From assembly GCF_002159665.1 (NCBI RefSeq), contig NZ_NFJC01000006.1, positions 35,511 through 99,510 of the forward strand: 64,000 bases of DNA, in the 5' to 3' direction. The notes beneath the pieces were generated by a model. The model had not been told where the DNA came from. It searched no databases and saw only the letters and a list, made by a program, of their open reading frames with translations. The first letter of the stretch is position 1, and each line of letters opens with the position of its first letter. Made by a program: the position numbers and the translations under genes. The DNA is from Desulfovibrio sp. An276. GTDB lineage: Bacteria > Desulfobacterota > Desulfovibrionia > Desulfovibrionales > Desulfovibrionaceae. Below are positions 50,113 to 60,487 of this stretch, one piece after another.

Positions 50113-51420
50113 TTATACCTCCTCAGGTCCCTTGCGGGCATATTTGATAAGCAGACAGATATCGAGAATGCCAAGCAGTGTGTAGACCACAATGAAGGCA
50201 ACCAGGGAGATCAGGATATTGGTGGGATCAACCGGGGAGACTGCGTCGGATGTGCGCATGAGGTTGAACACTATCCAGGGTTGGCGGCCGATTTCTGCAA
50301 CAGCCCATCCAAGGCCCAGTCCAAAGTAGGGCAGGGGGATAAGCCAGGGCAAAATCCTGAGCAGCTTTTCGTTGGGCTGTTCTTTTTTACGCTGTGTAAA
50401 GGCCCAGGCACTGGCCAGCACAAAGACCGAGCCAAGAAGAATCATGAAACGGAAGGACCAAAATACGGGTGCGACCGGCGGTCTGTCTTCCTTGGCAAAA
50501 TCCTTGAGACCCTTGACCTCTGCGTCAAAGGAACCGTAGCTCAGGAAGCTGACCATGCCGGGCAGAGGAATGATCTCGATGCTGTTTTCCTCGTTTGCCT
50601 CGTTGGGCACGGCAAAGAGGTAGAAGGGAACATTGGTCCCGGTTTCCCAGTGACCTTCCATGGCAGCGAGTTTGCTGGGCTGGTAGTTGGCCACATTGCG
50701 GCCCTGAATGTCGCCGCTGAGCGCTACAAGCAGGGACATGACAAGGGTAAACACCGCTGTCATGCGGAAGGTCTTGCGGAAGAATTCGGTGTGCTCGTTC
50801 TTGCGGTACATGTGCCAGGCGGAAACGCCAAGCACAAAGAAGCCGGCAAGAAGCCATGCTGCGAGCATGTTGTGGCTGAACATGCCCCAGGCATAGGGAT
50901 TGGAGACAACAGCGAAGAAGTCGGTCAGCTCGGCGCGTCCATTGCGCAGTATGAAGCCTGACGGGTTCTGCATGAAGCCGTTGGCCAGGATAATCCACAC
51001 AGCAGACAGGTTGCCGGCAATGAAGACCAGCCAGGCACAGACGCAGTGCGCAGTCTTGCTCAGCTTTTTCCAGCCGAAGTGCCAGACAGCCAGGAAAGTG
51101 GATTCGAGGAAGAAGGCAACCGTTGCCTCGATTGCCAAAAGGGAGCCAAAGATGTCACCCACGTATTCCGAGTAGCGTGACCAGTTTGTGCCAAACTGGA
51201 ATTCCAGGGTAATACCGGTGACTACACCAAGGGTGAAGTTGATAAGAAAGAGTTTTCCCCAGAACTTCGCGTGTTTGCGCCAGATTTCGTCTCCGGTTCT
51301 GACGTACTTTGTCTCCATCCAGGCAATCAGCAGAGAAAGGCCCAGAGTGAGCGGCACGAAGATAAAGTGGAAAAAGACAGCTACAGCAAACTGCAGCCTG
51401 GACAGCATTACTGCATCCAT
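50113..51420 (-). CDS. cydA: Cytochrome bd oxidase subunit I, short Q-loop type
   Basis: Heme-bearing quinol oxidase subunit. It is 435 residues from ATG 51420 (MDAVMLSRLQFA), GGGAGG just upstream. His18 in FFHFIFVPLT corresponds to the E. coli heme ligand His19, FSHNMLAAW holds the second His, and EIGRQPWIVFN is the GRQPW motif. The total length implies the short Q-loop form. There is no CydX or CydCD near. The frame is open further upstream to 51501, but without family resemblance. Confidence 0.95.
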   Translation of the reverse strand: MDAVMLSRLQFAVAVFFHFIFVPLTLGLSLLIAWMETKYVRTGDEIWRKHAKFWGKLFLINFTLGVVTGITLEFQFGTNWSRYSEYVGDIFGSLLAIEATVAFFLESTFLAVWHFGWKKLSKTAHCVCAWLVFIAGNLSAVWIILANGFMQNPSGFILRNGRAELTDFFAVVSNPYAWGMFSHNMLAAWLLAGFFVLGVSAWHMYRKNEHTEFFRKTFRMTAVFTLVMSLLVALSGDIQGRNVANYQPSKLAAMEGHWETGTNVPFYLFAVPNEANEENSIEIIPLPGMVSFLSYGSFDAEVKGLKDFAKEDRPPVAPVFWSFRFMILLGSVFVLASAWAFTQRKKEQPNEKLLRILPWLIPLPYFGLGLGWAVAEIGRQPWIVFNLMRTSDAVSPVDPTNILISLVAFIVVYTLLGILDICLLIKYARKGPEEV

Positions 51421-51705
51421 GCATCCTCCCGGGGGCGGAAACTCTGTACACCCCAAGATGCAGAGCCAACACCAAGTGACGTTAGTGAAGCTTGACCGCA
51501 ACGGGTACAGAATCCGTGGGAATTGGGTTTTTCAGAAGACCTGCAAACAACACAGGGTACGGCAATGCATATGTCTTGTCGCAACCCGCGCTTGTAGAAA
51601 AAACTCTATCAGTAACAATAAGTGATTGCAACAAATCCTTGTATAGCTCTGCCCAAAGCCAGTTGACACATTGGACAGGGAAGAAATCAGGCTTGCTGCA
51701 ATCAC

Positions 51706-52899
51706 TCAGGATCTGTAGTCGGAGTTCAGTTTGACGTATCCCACACTCAGGTCGGAGGCTTCCAGCGTGTAGCTGCCACAGCCTTCTCCAATGCAGATGT
51801 CGATGGGAATGTTCTCTTCCTGGAGGGGGCCTTCCAGAGCTGCGTCAAAGTTGCCGCCAAGAGGCTGGCCATTGCGGAAGAGCTCGACACCGCACAGCAC
51901 AACCGAGACATCCTCGGGCTTCATGGTGACACCGCTTCTGCCCACGGCTGCCACGATGCGCCCCCAGTTGGCGTCCCTGCCGTAAATGGCAGTTTTGACA
52001 AGCTGCGAGTGACCTACCGTTCTGGCAACCTGTTCCGCATCTCTGTCCGTGGCTGCGCCATGAACGTGTATAATCATGACCTTGGTTGCCCCTTCGCCGT
52101 CCTTCACCAGCATGTGAGCTGTGGTGTGCAGGATGTCCGTCAGGGCTTCCTCGAAGATATGTTCGTCTTCGGGCGTAGCCATGGCAACATTGGATGCACC
52201 GTTGGCAAGAGCAAGAATCGTGTCATTGGTGGACGTGTCCCCGTCTACGCTGACACGGTTGAAAGTCTTGTCCGCGCAGCGCGCAAAAAGAGCCTGCCAT
52301 TTTGCCGGATCCACGATGGCGTCCGTGAGGACAACGCAGAGCATGGTCGCCATGTTCGGGCAGATCATGCCAGCGCCCTTGGCCATGGTTGTCAGGCGTA
52401 CGGTTCCGCCAGAGAGCCTGATGTCCTTTGAGGCAAACTTTGGAAATGCGTCTGTTGTCATGAAGGCTCTGGTAAAGCCCTCCGCATCCCTGCTGCCAAG
52501 GCTTGCGGCCAAGGCTGGAACTGCAGCTTCCCATTTGTCCATCTTCAGCTGATCGCCAATCACACCTGTGGACATGGGCAAAAGGGTGTCAGGAGCAAGA
52601 TTCAGCGCTTCTCCCACCATGGCCAGGGTCTTCTTGCAGTTGGCAAGGCCTTCGTCACCGGTGCAGGCATTTGCTTGGCCGGAATTGGCCACTATGCCGC
52701 GAACGGCCTTTCCTGTTGCGAGTCTTTTCTGGCAGACAAGCACTGGAGCGGCCTTGAAGACATTGGTTGTGAAGACACCGGCGCAGACTGCGTCCCTGTC
52801 GGAAACAATGAGGCCGAGGTCGTCTCTGCCTTCCTTTTTGAATCCTGCCTGGGCTGCACCAGCGACAAAGCCGAGAGGAAGATCAAATGAGTGATTCAT
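51706..52899 (-). CDS. argJ: Bifunctional glutamate N-acetyltransferase / ornithine acetyltransferase
   Basis: Recycles the acetyl group in arginine synthesis (transfers acetyl from N-acetylornithine to glutamate). It has 397 residues. The self-cleavage site is Ala-Thr185 in KGAGMICPNMATMLCVVLTDA-type sequence, with Thr as nucleophile. VDGDTSTNDTILALANG is the second signature. The start is uncertain: ATG 52899 fits family N-termini but its AAGGAG lies 19 nt up, and ATG 52929 would add ten residues. It is downstream of fusA's gene region but on its own promoter. Confidence 0.93.
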   Translation of the reverse strand: MNHSFDLPLGFVAGAAQAGFKKEGRDDLGLIVSDRDAVCAGVFTTNVFKAAPVLVCQKRLATGKAVRGIVANSGQANACTGDEGLANCKKTLAMVGEALNLAPDTLLPMSTGVIGDQLKMDKWEAAVPALAASLGSRDAEGFTRAFMTTDAFPKFASKDIRLSGGTVRLTTMAKGAGMICPNMATMLCVVLTDAIVDPAKWQALFARCADKTFNRVSVDGDTSTNDTILALANGASNVAMATPEDEHIFEEALTDILHTTAHMLVKDGEGATKVMIIHVHGAATDRDAEQVARTVGHSQLVKTAIYGRDANWGRIVAAVGRSGVTMKPEDVSVVLCGVELFRNGQPLGGNFDAALEGPLQEENIPIDICIGEGCGSYTLEASDLSVGYVKLNSDYRS

Positions 52900-52999
52900 C
52901 ACAATATACCGGCGCAAGCTCCTTGGCATCTACGCAAGGATAAACGCCATCCTCCTTGTAAAATCGGGGAAAGAGGCCTTTAGTTGCAATCCTCAAAAG

Positions 53000-53035
53000 C
53001 AAAAAGGAGGCGGAAGGCCCTCGGGCCCCGCCTCC
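53000..53035 (-). terminator. Terminator of fusA
   Basis: GGAGGCGG (53006-53013) pairs with CCGCCTCC (53028-53035), with an inner GGCCC/GGGCC pairing, followed on the minus strand by TTTTTGCTTTT. Confidence 0.9.
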
Positions 53036-53061
53036 AGGATTCCATTCAGGCCAGGGCTCTG

Positions 53062-55140
53062 TTAGCCCTTGGCTGACTTGATTTGCTCTGCCATGCTGGC
53101 AGGAACGCGCTCGTAGTGGTCAGGCTGCATGGTGAAGGATGCACGGCCCTGCGTCTTGGAACGCAGATCCGTTGCATAGCCGAACATATTGGCCAGAGGC
53201 ACCTGGGCGCGAACGGACTGGGCTCCGCCGGCTCTGGCTTCCATGCTGGAAACGCGGCCGCGGCGACCGGTCAAATCGCCCATGACGTCGCCAAGGTATT
53301 CCTCGGGCGTCACAACTTCCACGTCCATGATGGGTTCGAGCAGCTCGGGGGATGCCTTCTGCATGGCGTCCTTGATTGCCATGGAACCGGCCACGTAGAA
53401 GGCCTGTTCGGAAGAGTCCACTTCGTGGTAGGAACCGAAGACCAGGTTGACCTTGATGTCAACGCAGGGGAAGCCAGCCACAACGCCACTCTTCATGGCA
53501 TCCTGAATACCCTTGTCGATGGCCGGGATGTATTCCTTGGGAATAACGCCACCGGTGATGGAGTTGATGAACTCGTAGCCCTTGCCGGGATTAGGTTCGA
53601 CCTCGATGACGCAGTGACCGTACTGACCGCGACCACCAGACTGCTTCACGTGCTTCATGTCGGACTTGGCAGGCTTGGAAATGGTCTCTCGGTAGGCAAC
53701 CTGGGGCTTGCCCACGTTGGCGTTCACATTGAATTCGCGGGTGAGACGATCAACAATGATTTCCAGATGCAGTTCGCCCATGCCGGCGATAAGAGTCTGA
53801 CCGGTTTCCTCGTCACCCTTGACGCGGAAGGAGGGGTCTTCCTTGGCCAGCTTGCTCAGGGCAGCGGACAATGCGTCACGGTCGCTCTTGGTCTTGGGCT
53901 CGATGGCAACTTCGATAACCGGATCCGGAATGTGCAGGGATTCGAGGATGACAACGCGCTTGTCGTCGCACAGTGTGTCACCGGTGGAGCAGTTCTTCAG
54001 ACCCACCAGAGCCACTATGTCGCCTGCGCCAGCCCACTTGATGTCTTCTCGCTTGTTGGCGTGCATCTTCAGGATACGGCCAATACGTTCGCGCTTGCCG
54101 TTGTTGGCGTTGAGCACGCTCATGCCGCTTTCCAGATAGCCGGAATAGATGCGGAAGAAGGAAAGGTGGCCGATGAAGGGATCGGAGAAGAGCTTGAACA
54201 CCATGCCGCACAAGGGCTCGTTGTCGTCGCAATGGCATTTAACGGTCTTGGTCTCGTCGTTGGGCATGTGGCCAAGAACGGGCGGAATGTCCACGGGCGA
54301 GGGCAGGTAGTCCACAATGGCGTCGAGCAGGGGCTGCACGCCCTTGTTGCGGAAGGCGGAGCCGCAGAGCACGGGCACCACGGAACGGTTGATGGTGGCC
54401 TTGCGCAGGCAGGAAATGATTTCAGCCTCGGTGAGCTCCTCGCCGTTCAGGTACTTCTCGAGCAGGACTTCGTCCTCTTCAGCCACGGCTTCAAGCATGG
54501 CATGGCGATGCTGCTCATAGGCATCCTGCAGCTCCGCGGGAACCGGGCCTACCTCGAAGTCCATGCCCTTGGAGGATTTGTCATAGACAATGGCCTGTCC
54601 TCTGATGAGGTCTACAATGCCGTCGAACTTGTCTTCTGCTCCAATCGGGATCTGCAGGGGCACGGGGGTAGCACCAAGGCGATCGCGGATCATGTCCACG
54701 CAGCGATCGAAGTTGGCGCCGATGCGGTCCATCTTGTTCACGAAGCAGATGCGGGGAACATGGTATGTGTCAGCCTGACGCCACACGGTTTCAGACTGGG
54801 GCTCCACGCCTGCCACTGCGTCGAAGACGCAGACTGCACCGTCGAGTACGCGCAGGGAGCGCTCCACTTCGATGGTAAAGTCCACGTGACCGGGGGTGTC
54901 AATGATGTTGATGCGGCAATCCTTCCAGAAGCAGGTTGTTGCTGCCGAAGTAATGGTAATGCCGCGCTCCTGCTCCTGTTCCATCCAGTCCATGGTGGAC
55001 TCACCGTCATGGGTTTCGCCAATCTTGTGATTGACACCGGTGTAGAAGAGGATGCGTTCGGTTGTAGTTGTCTTGCCGGCGTCAATATGGGCCATAATGC
55101 CGATATTGCGCTCTTTGTCTATGCTCACGCTGCGGGACAC
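53062..55140 (-). CDS. fusA: Elongation factor G
   Basis: Translocation GTPase, 692 residues. The start is GTG 55140, with GGAGG 7 nt upstream, giving an N-terminus of [25 protein letters not shown]. The P-loop AHIDAGKTT is at 17-25. [13 protein letters not shown] and the domain IV/V sequences follow in normal order. An in-frame ATG at 55215 is not used. It is the last gene of the rpsL-rpsG-fusA string and ends at a terminator, so tuf is not part of this operon. Confidence 0.97.
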   Translation of the reverse strand: MSRSVSIDKERNIGIMAHIDAGKTTTTERILFYTGVNHKIGETHDGESTMDWMEQEQERGITITSAATTCFWKDCRINIIDTPGHVDFTIEVERSLRVLDGAVCVFDAVAGVEPQSETVWRQADTYHVPRICFVNKMDRIGANFDRCVDMIRDRLGATPVPLQIPIGAEDKFDGIVDLIRGQAIVYDKSSKGMDFEVGPVPAELQDAYEQHRHAMLEAVAEEDEVLLEKYLNGEELTEAEIISCLRKATINRSVVPVLCGSAFRNKGVQPLLDAIVDYLPSPVDIPPVLGHMPNDETKTVKCHCDDNEPLCGMVFKLFSDPFIGHLSFFRIYSGYLESGMSVLNANNGKRERIGRILKMHANKREDIKWAGAGDIVALVGLKNCSTGDTLCDDKRVVILESLHIPDPVIEVAIEPKTKSDRDALSAALSKLAKEDPSFRVKGDEETGQTLIAGMGELHLEIIVDRLTREFNVNANVGKPQVAYRETISKPAKSDMKHVKQSGGRGQYGHCVIEVEPNPGKGYEFINSITGGVIPKEYIPAIDKGIQDAMKSGVVAGFPCVDIKVNLVFGSYHEVDSSEQAFYVAGSMAIKDAMQKASPELLEPIMDVEVVTPEEYLGDVMGDLTGRRGRVSSMEARAGGAQSVRAQVPLANMFGYATDLRSKTQGRASFTMQPDHYERVPASMAEQIKSAKG

Positions 55141-55218
55141 GGGGTTTCCTCCAAATGATGCCTGCTTTCCGGAACAGGGCAATGCCTTGTGCTGCAAGGC
55201 ATTGCCCAAAAACATGCA

Positions 55219-55725
<507 letters not shown>

Positions 55726-55808
55726 TCAGCCCCGCAGCGCCCGGCGCCTGTGGCTGCCTGGTGCGTTGCATGACGAGCACCTGCCTGAAGCTGGTTGCAA
55801 AAAAAAGA

Positions 55809-56180
55809 CTACTTGGGACGCTTGGCGCCGTACTTGGAACGGCTCTTGCGACGATCCGTCACACCAGAGGTATCCAGGGTGCCACGGATGATGTGGTAAC
55901 GCACACCGGGAAGGTCCTTGACACGGCCGCCGCGGATGAGCACCACGGAGTGTTCCTGCAGGTTGTGGCCTTCGCCGGGAATATAGGCTGTCACTTCGTA
56001 GCCGTTGGTGAGGCGCACACGGGCAACCTTGCGCAGAGCCGAGTTAGGCTTTTTAGGGGTGGTGGTGTACACGCGGGTGCACACACCACGGCGCTGGGGG
56101 CAGGAAAGCAGGGCAGGCGTTTTCTTGTGCTTGACGCTGTCCTTGCGCTCGCTGCGAATGAGCTGGTTAATGGTAGGCAT
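55809..56180 (-). CDS. rpsL: 30S ribosomal protein S12
   Basis: Decoding-centre protein of 123 residues, with [12 protein letters not shown] start and [22 protein letters not shown] core. The lysines at the streptomycin-resistance positions (PKKPNS and GRVKDLPGV) are wild type. TTGGAGGACAA precedes the ATG. It is the first gene of the str string, with a promoter about 75 nt upstream. Confidence 0.98.
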   Translation of the reverse strand: MPTINQLIRSERKDSVKHKKTPALLSCPQRRGVCTRVYTTTPKKPNSALRKVARVRLTNGYEVTAYIPGEGHNLQEHSVVLIRGGRVKDLPGVRYHIIRGTLDTSGVTDRRKSRSKYGAKRPK

Positions 56181-56255
56181 TTGTCCTCCAAAAAGATTTT
56201 CGCCCGCCAGGGGCGCAAAACAAGAAGAGGGGTTGCCCCCTCAAAAGAGGTCGAA

Positions 56256-56284
56256 GCTTTACTATTGACTGCAAAATTTGTCAA
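56256..56284 (-). promoter_or_regulatory. Promoter of rpsL-rpsG-fusA
   Basis: On the minus strand TTGACA (56279-56284), a 17-nt spacer, then TAAAGC (56256-56261). The leader is about 70 nt and contains a GAGGGGG/CCCCTC hairpin. Confidence 0.65.
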
Positions 56285-56334
56285 CGCTTGATCCAACGCA
56301 TTGGAATTGTGCAGCCAAAATGTCACGCAAAGGC

Positions 56335-56373
56335 AAAAAAAAGGCAGGATGTGGAGAGCATCTCCTTCCTGCC
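56335..56373 (-). terminator. Terminator of the valS-unknown-His-rich unit
   Basis: GGCAGGA (56343-56349) pairs with TCCTGCC (56367-56373), with inner GGAGA/TCTCC. On the minus strand it is followed by eight T. Confidence 0.92.
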
Positions 56374-56419
56374 TGTTGTGCAATCCCTTCGACTGCCCCC
56401 AAGCGTGTTTTGAGAGCGG

Positions 56420-56830
56420 CTAGTCGTGATGATCGTGATCACAGTGATCATGATCGTGGTCGCAGCAGTGGTCATGGCGTCTTGGAACGCGCCTGGTTTC
56501 CACAAATTCGTCCAGGCTGTCGGTTTCGCCAAGATATTCCAGAACCCTGTAGTGCATGTTGCCTATGAGCATTTCCAGGTAGTTGGAGCATTCGTCTCCA
56601 AAGGCCCGCGAAAGCAGGCTTACGAGAAACTGGATGCGGCGGGTGTGGCGCCAGATCTCCCGGGACTCCTCGTCCCCTTCCGGAGCATTGTCAAGGGTGC
56701 GGGCGAACTCTTCCACTTCCTCCACGCTCACGTTCTTGATGGGCTGGATTTCGCCGTTGATGTGCACCCGTCCCTCAACGAGAGTGAGTTCCTGGGGTTC
56801 GCCATCGAGAAAACCAATAATGACAGACAT
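56420..56830 (-). CDS. Unknown protein with His/Asp/Cys metal-binding-like tail
   Basis: A 136-residue soluble protein that I do not recognise. Residues 1-115 form a compact acidic domain starting SVIIGFLDGEPQELTL, with helices around 36-50 and 60-112. Residues 119-136 contain eight His, seven Asp and three Cys and nothing else, a tail like those that bind nickel, zinc or copper. AAGGG lies 8 nt before the ATG. It starts 31 nt after an exported protein of unknown function and ends at a strong terminator, so both are probably co-transcribed behind valS. Confidence 0.82.
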   Translation of the reverse strand: MSVIIGFLDGEPQELTLVEGRVHINGEIQPIKNVSVEEVEEFARTLDNAPEGDEESREIWRHTRRIQFLVSLLSRAFGDECSNYLEMLIGNMHYRVLEYLGETDSLDEFVETRRVPRRHDHCCDHDHDHCDHDHHD

Positions 56831-56861
56831 GTGGTATCCCTTTTGATTTGAGGAATGAATT

Positions 56862-57695
56862 CTATTGCATGAAGCTGTCGCGCACGTCCTGGCAGATTTC
56901 CACCACCTTGCGCAGATCTGCCAGAGTGGGCTTGTGTGTGCCTGTGCCGACTAGCCTGCCGAGCTTTTGCACAGTTTTCAGACGCTGGGGACTCTTCTCG
57001 CTGCTGCCAAGGCAATTGTCCCTGCCAAAGGCTGTCAGGACATCATGGATGCGGGAGAAGGTTCCAATCCTGACATTGTGAAGAGGAGCAAGTGTTCCCT
57101 CTTCTGCTGCGGCAAGAACCATGATTGACGTCACGTACAGACGCTCCACAAAGGCACCGTACATGTGTCCCCCAAGAAAACGCAGGGTTTCCTTGTTGCC
57201 GGAAACCTTTCCCGCAATATCGTCCAGAGTTTTCTTGGTGATGCTGGCAAGCTCCCTTCTGCCCTGGGCAGTCTTCAGGTCCTTCTGCAAGGCAGCAATT
57301 TTCTGCTTGGAAAGGCTCTTCGCAGATTCTGTGGGCACGAGCCTGGCAAGGGCTTTTTGTTCGCGCAAAACATCCTCTGCCTTGCCGAAAAAAAAGGCAA
57401 AGGCACGATCGGCATCGGCAAAGCCGCTGACTACCGCGCGCCAGTCTGTGTCTTCCGTGCCACAGGCGGTCACCTGGGCAGAGAAACTCAGGTTTGGCTG
57501 GTAGATGAAGCCAGCCTCAACATAGTGCTGAATTTCGGCAAAGGAGCCTTCAAGCTCCGAAGCACTGACAAGCAGGGGATGCAAATCGGGGGCAGCCGCC
57601 TTTTGCGCTGTGTCATGGTCAGCGGCGCTGGCAGGCTGGGTCACAAGCATGCCAAGGACAAGCACTGGTATCAGAAGGAATGCAAGCCTGTTCAT
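56862..57695 (-). CDS. Exported protein of unknown function
   Basis: A 277-residue protein from ATG 57695 with a clear signal peptide (NRLAFLLIPVLVLGMLV then TQPASA-ADHD). The mature part is mostly helical and Ala/Lys/Glu-rich with a hydrophobic segment (VERLYVTSIMVLAAAEEG, about 195-212). It has three Cys. No known domain was recognised. The open frame extends upstream to 57764, but the signal peptide fixes the start. It sits 97 nt after the valS stop and 31 nt before the His-rich gene. Confidence 0.75.
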   Translation of the reverse strand: MNRLAFLLIPVLVLGMLVTQPASAADHDTAQKAAAPDLHPLLVSASELEGSFAEIQHYVEAGFIYQPNLSFSAQVTACGTEDTDWRAVVSGFADADRAFAFFFGKAEDVLREQKALARLVPTESAKSLSKQKIAALQKDLKTAQGRRELASITKKTLDDIAGKVSGNKETLRFLGGHMYGAFVERLYVTSIMVLAAAEEGTLAPLHNVRIGTFSRIHDVLTAFGRDNCLGSSEKSPQRLKTVQKLGRLVGTGTHKPTLADLRKVVEICQDVRDSFMQ

Positions 57696-57792
57696 TGTTC
57701 GCAATCTCGGCGCGAAGGCGCCGCCTCCATATTTGCAGGTGGCCATGTACGTCTCCATGGCCACCCTCGGACTTCAGCCCCTGTGGGAATAA

Positions 57793-60450
57793 CTATTCTT
57801 CTCCGCCTTCGAGGGCTTCGGTAAAGCGCTGCTTCAGGACTTCCAGCTTGCCCAGATTGTCCTTAAGTTCCGCAGCTCGATCCCGTTCGCGCTGGACAAT
57901 TTCCGGCTTGGCGCGGGAAACAAAGCTTTCATTGGAGAGCTTCTTGTCCACGACAGCCAATGCGTCGGCAATCTTGCCCATTTCCTTGGCGAGCCTGGCA
58001 AGCTCGCCCTGAAGGTCCACATTGCCCTTGAGGGGAACAATGATTTCGCACCCCTGGACAACGGACGAGGCGGACGCCTTTGGTGCGTGCACCTCCATGC
58101 CTACTTCCATAGTCTCAAGTCTTGCCAGCGTCTGGATCGTAGATGCATTGGAGAGGAGCAGATCTTCCTGGGGCTTGTCCGCAGGATGAAGCTTGAGAAC
58201 AACCTTGTGGGACGGAGCGATGTCGAGTTCCGCCTTGATGGTGCGCACAGCCACGATGACGCCCTGGACGAATTCCATCCTGGCTGCGTCCTCGGGCCTG
58301 ATGCAGTCGGGGCGCTCTTCGGGCCAGGGCATGGTTGCAAGATCCTCGCCTTCGTGACCGGGAAGAGCCTGCCAGATTTCTGCCGTGACAAAAGGCATCA
58401 CAGGGTGCAGGAGCACCAGGATTTCCTTGAGTACAGTGTAGAGGACGTAGGAGGATTCCTTCTTCGTAGCCTCGTTAGCCATATCCGGCTTTATCAGCTC
58501 AAGATACCAGTCGCAGAATTCGCCCCAGAGGAATTTGTAGCCACCCTGGGCAACGTCATTGAATCGGTACTCGTCAAAGGCCTTGTCCATGTCCTGCTTC
58601 AGAAGCTCAAGCCTGTGCAGGATCCAGCGATTGTTGAGACCTTCGACACTGCCAAGATCCACCGGCTCCGGAGCCTTCTCTCCAAGGTTCATGAGAGTGA
58701 ATCGTGCGGCGTTCCACAACTTGTTCACAAAGTGGCGGTAGCCTTCGATGCGCTCTTCCGAAAGCTTGATATCCCTGCCCATTGCCGCAAAGGCTGTCAG
58801 GGTGAAGCGAAGCGAATCGCAGCCGTAGGAAGAGATCATCTTCAGAGGGTCAATGACATTGCCCGTGGACTTGGACATCTTCTTGCCCTGGGCGTCGCGC
58901 ACAAGGGCGTGAAGATAGACGGTCTTGAAGGGAGCCTGCCCCATAAAGTGCTGGCCCATGATGATCATGCGGGCCACCCAGAAGAAGAGAATGTCAAAGC
59001 CCGTGACCAGAACCGATGTGGGGTACCATTTGTCAAGGTCTGCAGTCTTTTCCGGCCAGCCGAGTGTGGAGAAGGGCCAAAGCGCTGAGCTGAACCAGGT
59101 GTCGAGCACGTCCTCGTCCTGGACAAGATCGTGGGAGCCGCATTCGGGACAGACCGTGGGATCCTCCTCTGCCACCACAACATGCTGGCAGGATTTGCAT
59201 GTCCAGGCGGGAATGCGGTGTCCCCACCAGATTTGGCGGCTGATGCACCAGTCGCGGATATTGTCGAGCCAGTGATAGTATGTTTTGAGCCAGGTCTCGG
59301 GCAGCAGGGTTATATCAGCCGGTATGGCCTGTCTGGCCCTGGGCGCAAGTTTGGTTGTTGCCACAAACCACTGGCGCGAAACATGGGGCTCAACGACAGT
59401 GTGGCAGCGGTAGCAATGGCCCACAGAGTGGTTGAGGTCCTCCACGCCGAGCAGATCGCCCATGGCCTCTATGTCCGCGACTATGGACTTGCGGCATTCC
59501 TGCTTGGTCATTCCCTGGTACTTGCCGGCCTCGGCCTTCATGATGCCGTCTTCATCAATGACCTGGATAAATTCGAGGTTGTGTGTTTTGCCCAGAGCCC
59601 AGTCGTTGTGGTCGTGACAGGGGGTCACCTTGAGGGCGCCTGTACCAAACTCCCGATCCACGTACTTGTCGGCTATAATGGGGATTTCTCTGTTGAGAAC
59701 AGGTACAAGGGCTGTCTTGCCCACGAGGCTTGCGTAGCGATCGTCTTCCGGATGAACGCATATGGCTGTGTCACCAGGAATTGTTTCCGGACGAGTGGTA
59801 GCCACTACAATGCTTTCGTCGCTGTTCTTGATATGGTAGCGGATCTTCCACAGATGTCCCTTTTCGTCGCTGTGCTCCACTTCATCGTCTGCCAGGGCCG
59901 TATGGCAGCGCGAGCACCAGTTGATAATGTATTTGCCGCGGTAGATAAGACCTTCGTTATAGAGCTGCACAAAGACCTTGCGCACAGCCTTTGAAAGGCC
60001 TTCGTCCAGGGTAAAGCGCAGCCTTGTCCAGTCCACGGAGCAGCCCAGGGCCTCGATTTGGCTCAGGATTCTGTGGCCGTACTCCTCGCGCCACTGCCAC
60101 ACGCGTTCAATAAATTTTTCCCTGCCCAGATCTTGGCGCCTGAGTCCTTCCTTTGCCAGGGTCTTTTCCACCACGTTCTGTGTGGCGATACCTGCATGGT
60201 CCGTACCGGGGATCCACAGCACGTTCTTGCCCTTCTGGCGGTAGTGGCGGCACAGGGTATCGATAAGGGTCAGATTGAGAGCATGTCCTATATGCAGCGC
60301 GCCTGTGACGTTCGGCGGAGGAATGACAATGCAGTATGGATCGCCGCCCTTTGCGGGATCCGGGGTGAAGGTCTTGTCATCGCGCCAGCGTTTGCGCCAT
60401 TTTGCTTCCACATCCGCGGGCTCGTAACCCTTGGGAAGAGTGTCGGACAT
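57793..60450 (-). CDS. valS: Valyl-tRNA synthetase
   Basis: Class Ia synthetase with editing domain. It has 885 residues from ATG 60450, preceded by GGAGAATGCAAG. PPPNVTGALHIGHALN carries HIGH at 53-56. The KMSKSTGNVIDP loop lies in the second half. The editing CP1 insert has TTRPETIPGDTA, and the end is a coiled coil (about 815-880) as in all ValRS. The frame is open another 180 nt upstream, but that part is antisense to the neighbouring gene and not family-like. Confidence 0.97.
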   Translation of the reverse strand: MSDTLPKGYEPADVEAKWRKRWRDDKTFTPDPAKGGDPYCIVIPPPNVTGALHIGHALNLTLIDTLCRHYRQKGKNVLWIPGTDHAGIATQNVVEKTLAKEGLRRQDLGREKFIERVWQWREEYGHRILSQIEALGCSVDWTRLRFTLDEGLSKAVRKVFVQLYNEGLIYRGKYIINWCSRCHTALADDEVEHSDEKGHLWKIRYHIKNSDESIVVATTRPETIPGDTAICVHPEDDRYASLVGKTALVPVLNREIPIIADKYVDREFGTGALKVTPCHDHNDWALGKTHNLEFIQVIDEDGIMKAEAGKYQGMTKQECRKSIVADIEAMGDLLGVEDLNHSVGHCYRCHTVVEPHVSRQWFVATTKLAPRARQAIPADITLLPETWLKTYYHWLDNIRDWCISRQIWWGHRIPAWTCKSCQHVVVAEEDPTVCPECGSHDLVQDEDVLDTWFSSALWPFSTLGWPEKTADLDKWYPTSVLVTGFDILFFWVARMIIMGQHFMGQAPFKTVYLHALVRDAQGKKMSKSTGNVIDPLKMISSYGCDSLRFTLTAFAAMGRDIKLSEERIEGYRHFVNKLWNAARFTLMNLGEKAPEPVDLGSVEGLNNRWILHRLELLKQDMDKAFDEYRFNDVAQGGYKFLWGEFCDWYLELIKPDMANEATKKESSYVLYTVLKEILVLLHPVMPFVTAEIWQALPGHEGEDLATMPWPEERPDCIRPEDAARMEFVQGVIVAVRTIKAELDIAPSHKVVLKLHPADKPQEDLLLSNASTIQTLARLETMEVGMEVHAPKASASSVVQGCEIIVPLKGNVDLQGELARLAKEMGKIADALAVVDKKLSNESFVSRAKPEIVQRERDRAAELKDNLGKLEVLKQRFTEALEGGEE

Positions 60451-60487
60451 CTTGCATTCTCCATGAAAGTCGGGGATAGTTGGCCGC

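Noticed and set aside
53083..55158. 691-codon plus-strand frame opposite fusA
   Set aside because: Antisense shadow of EF-G; composition is typical of complementary codon bias.
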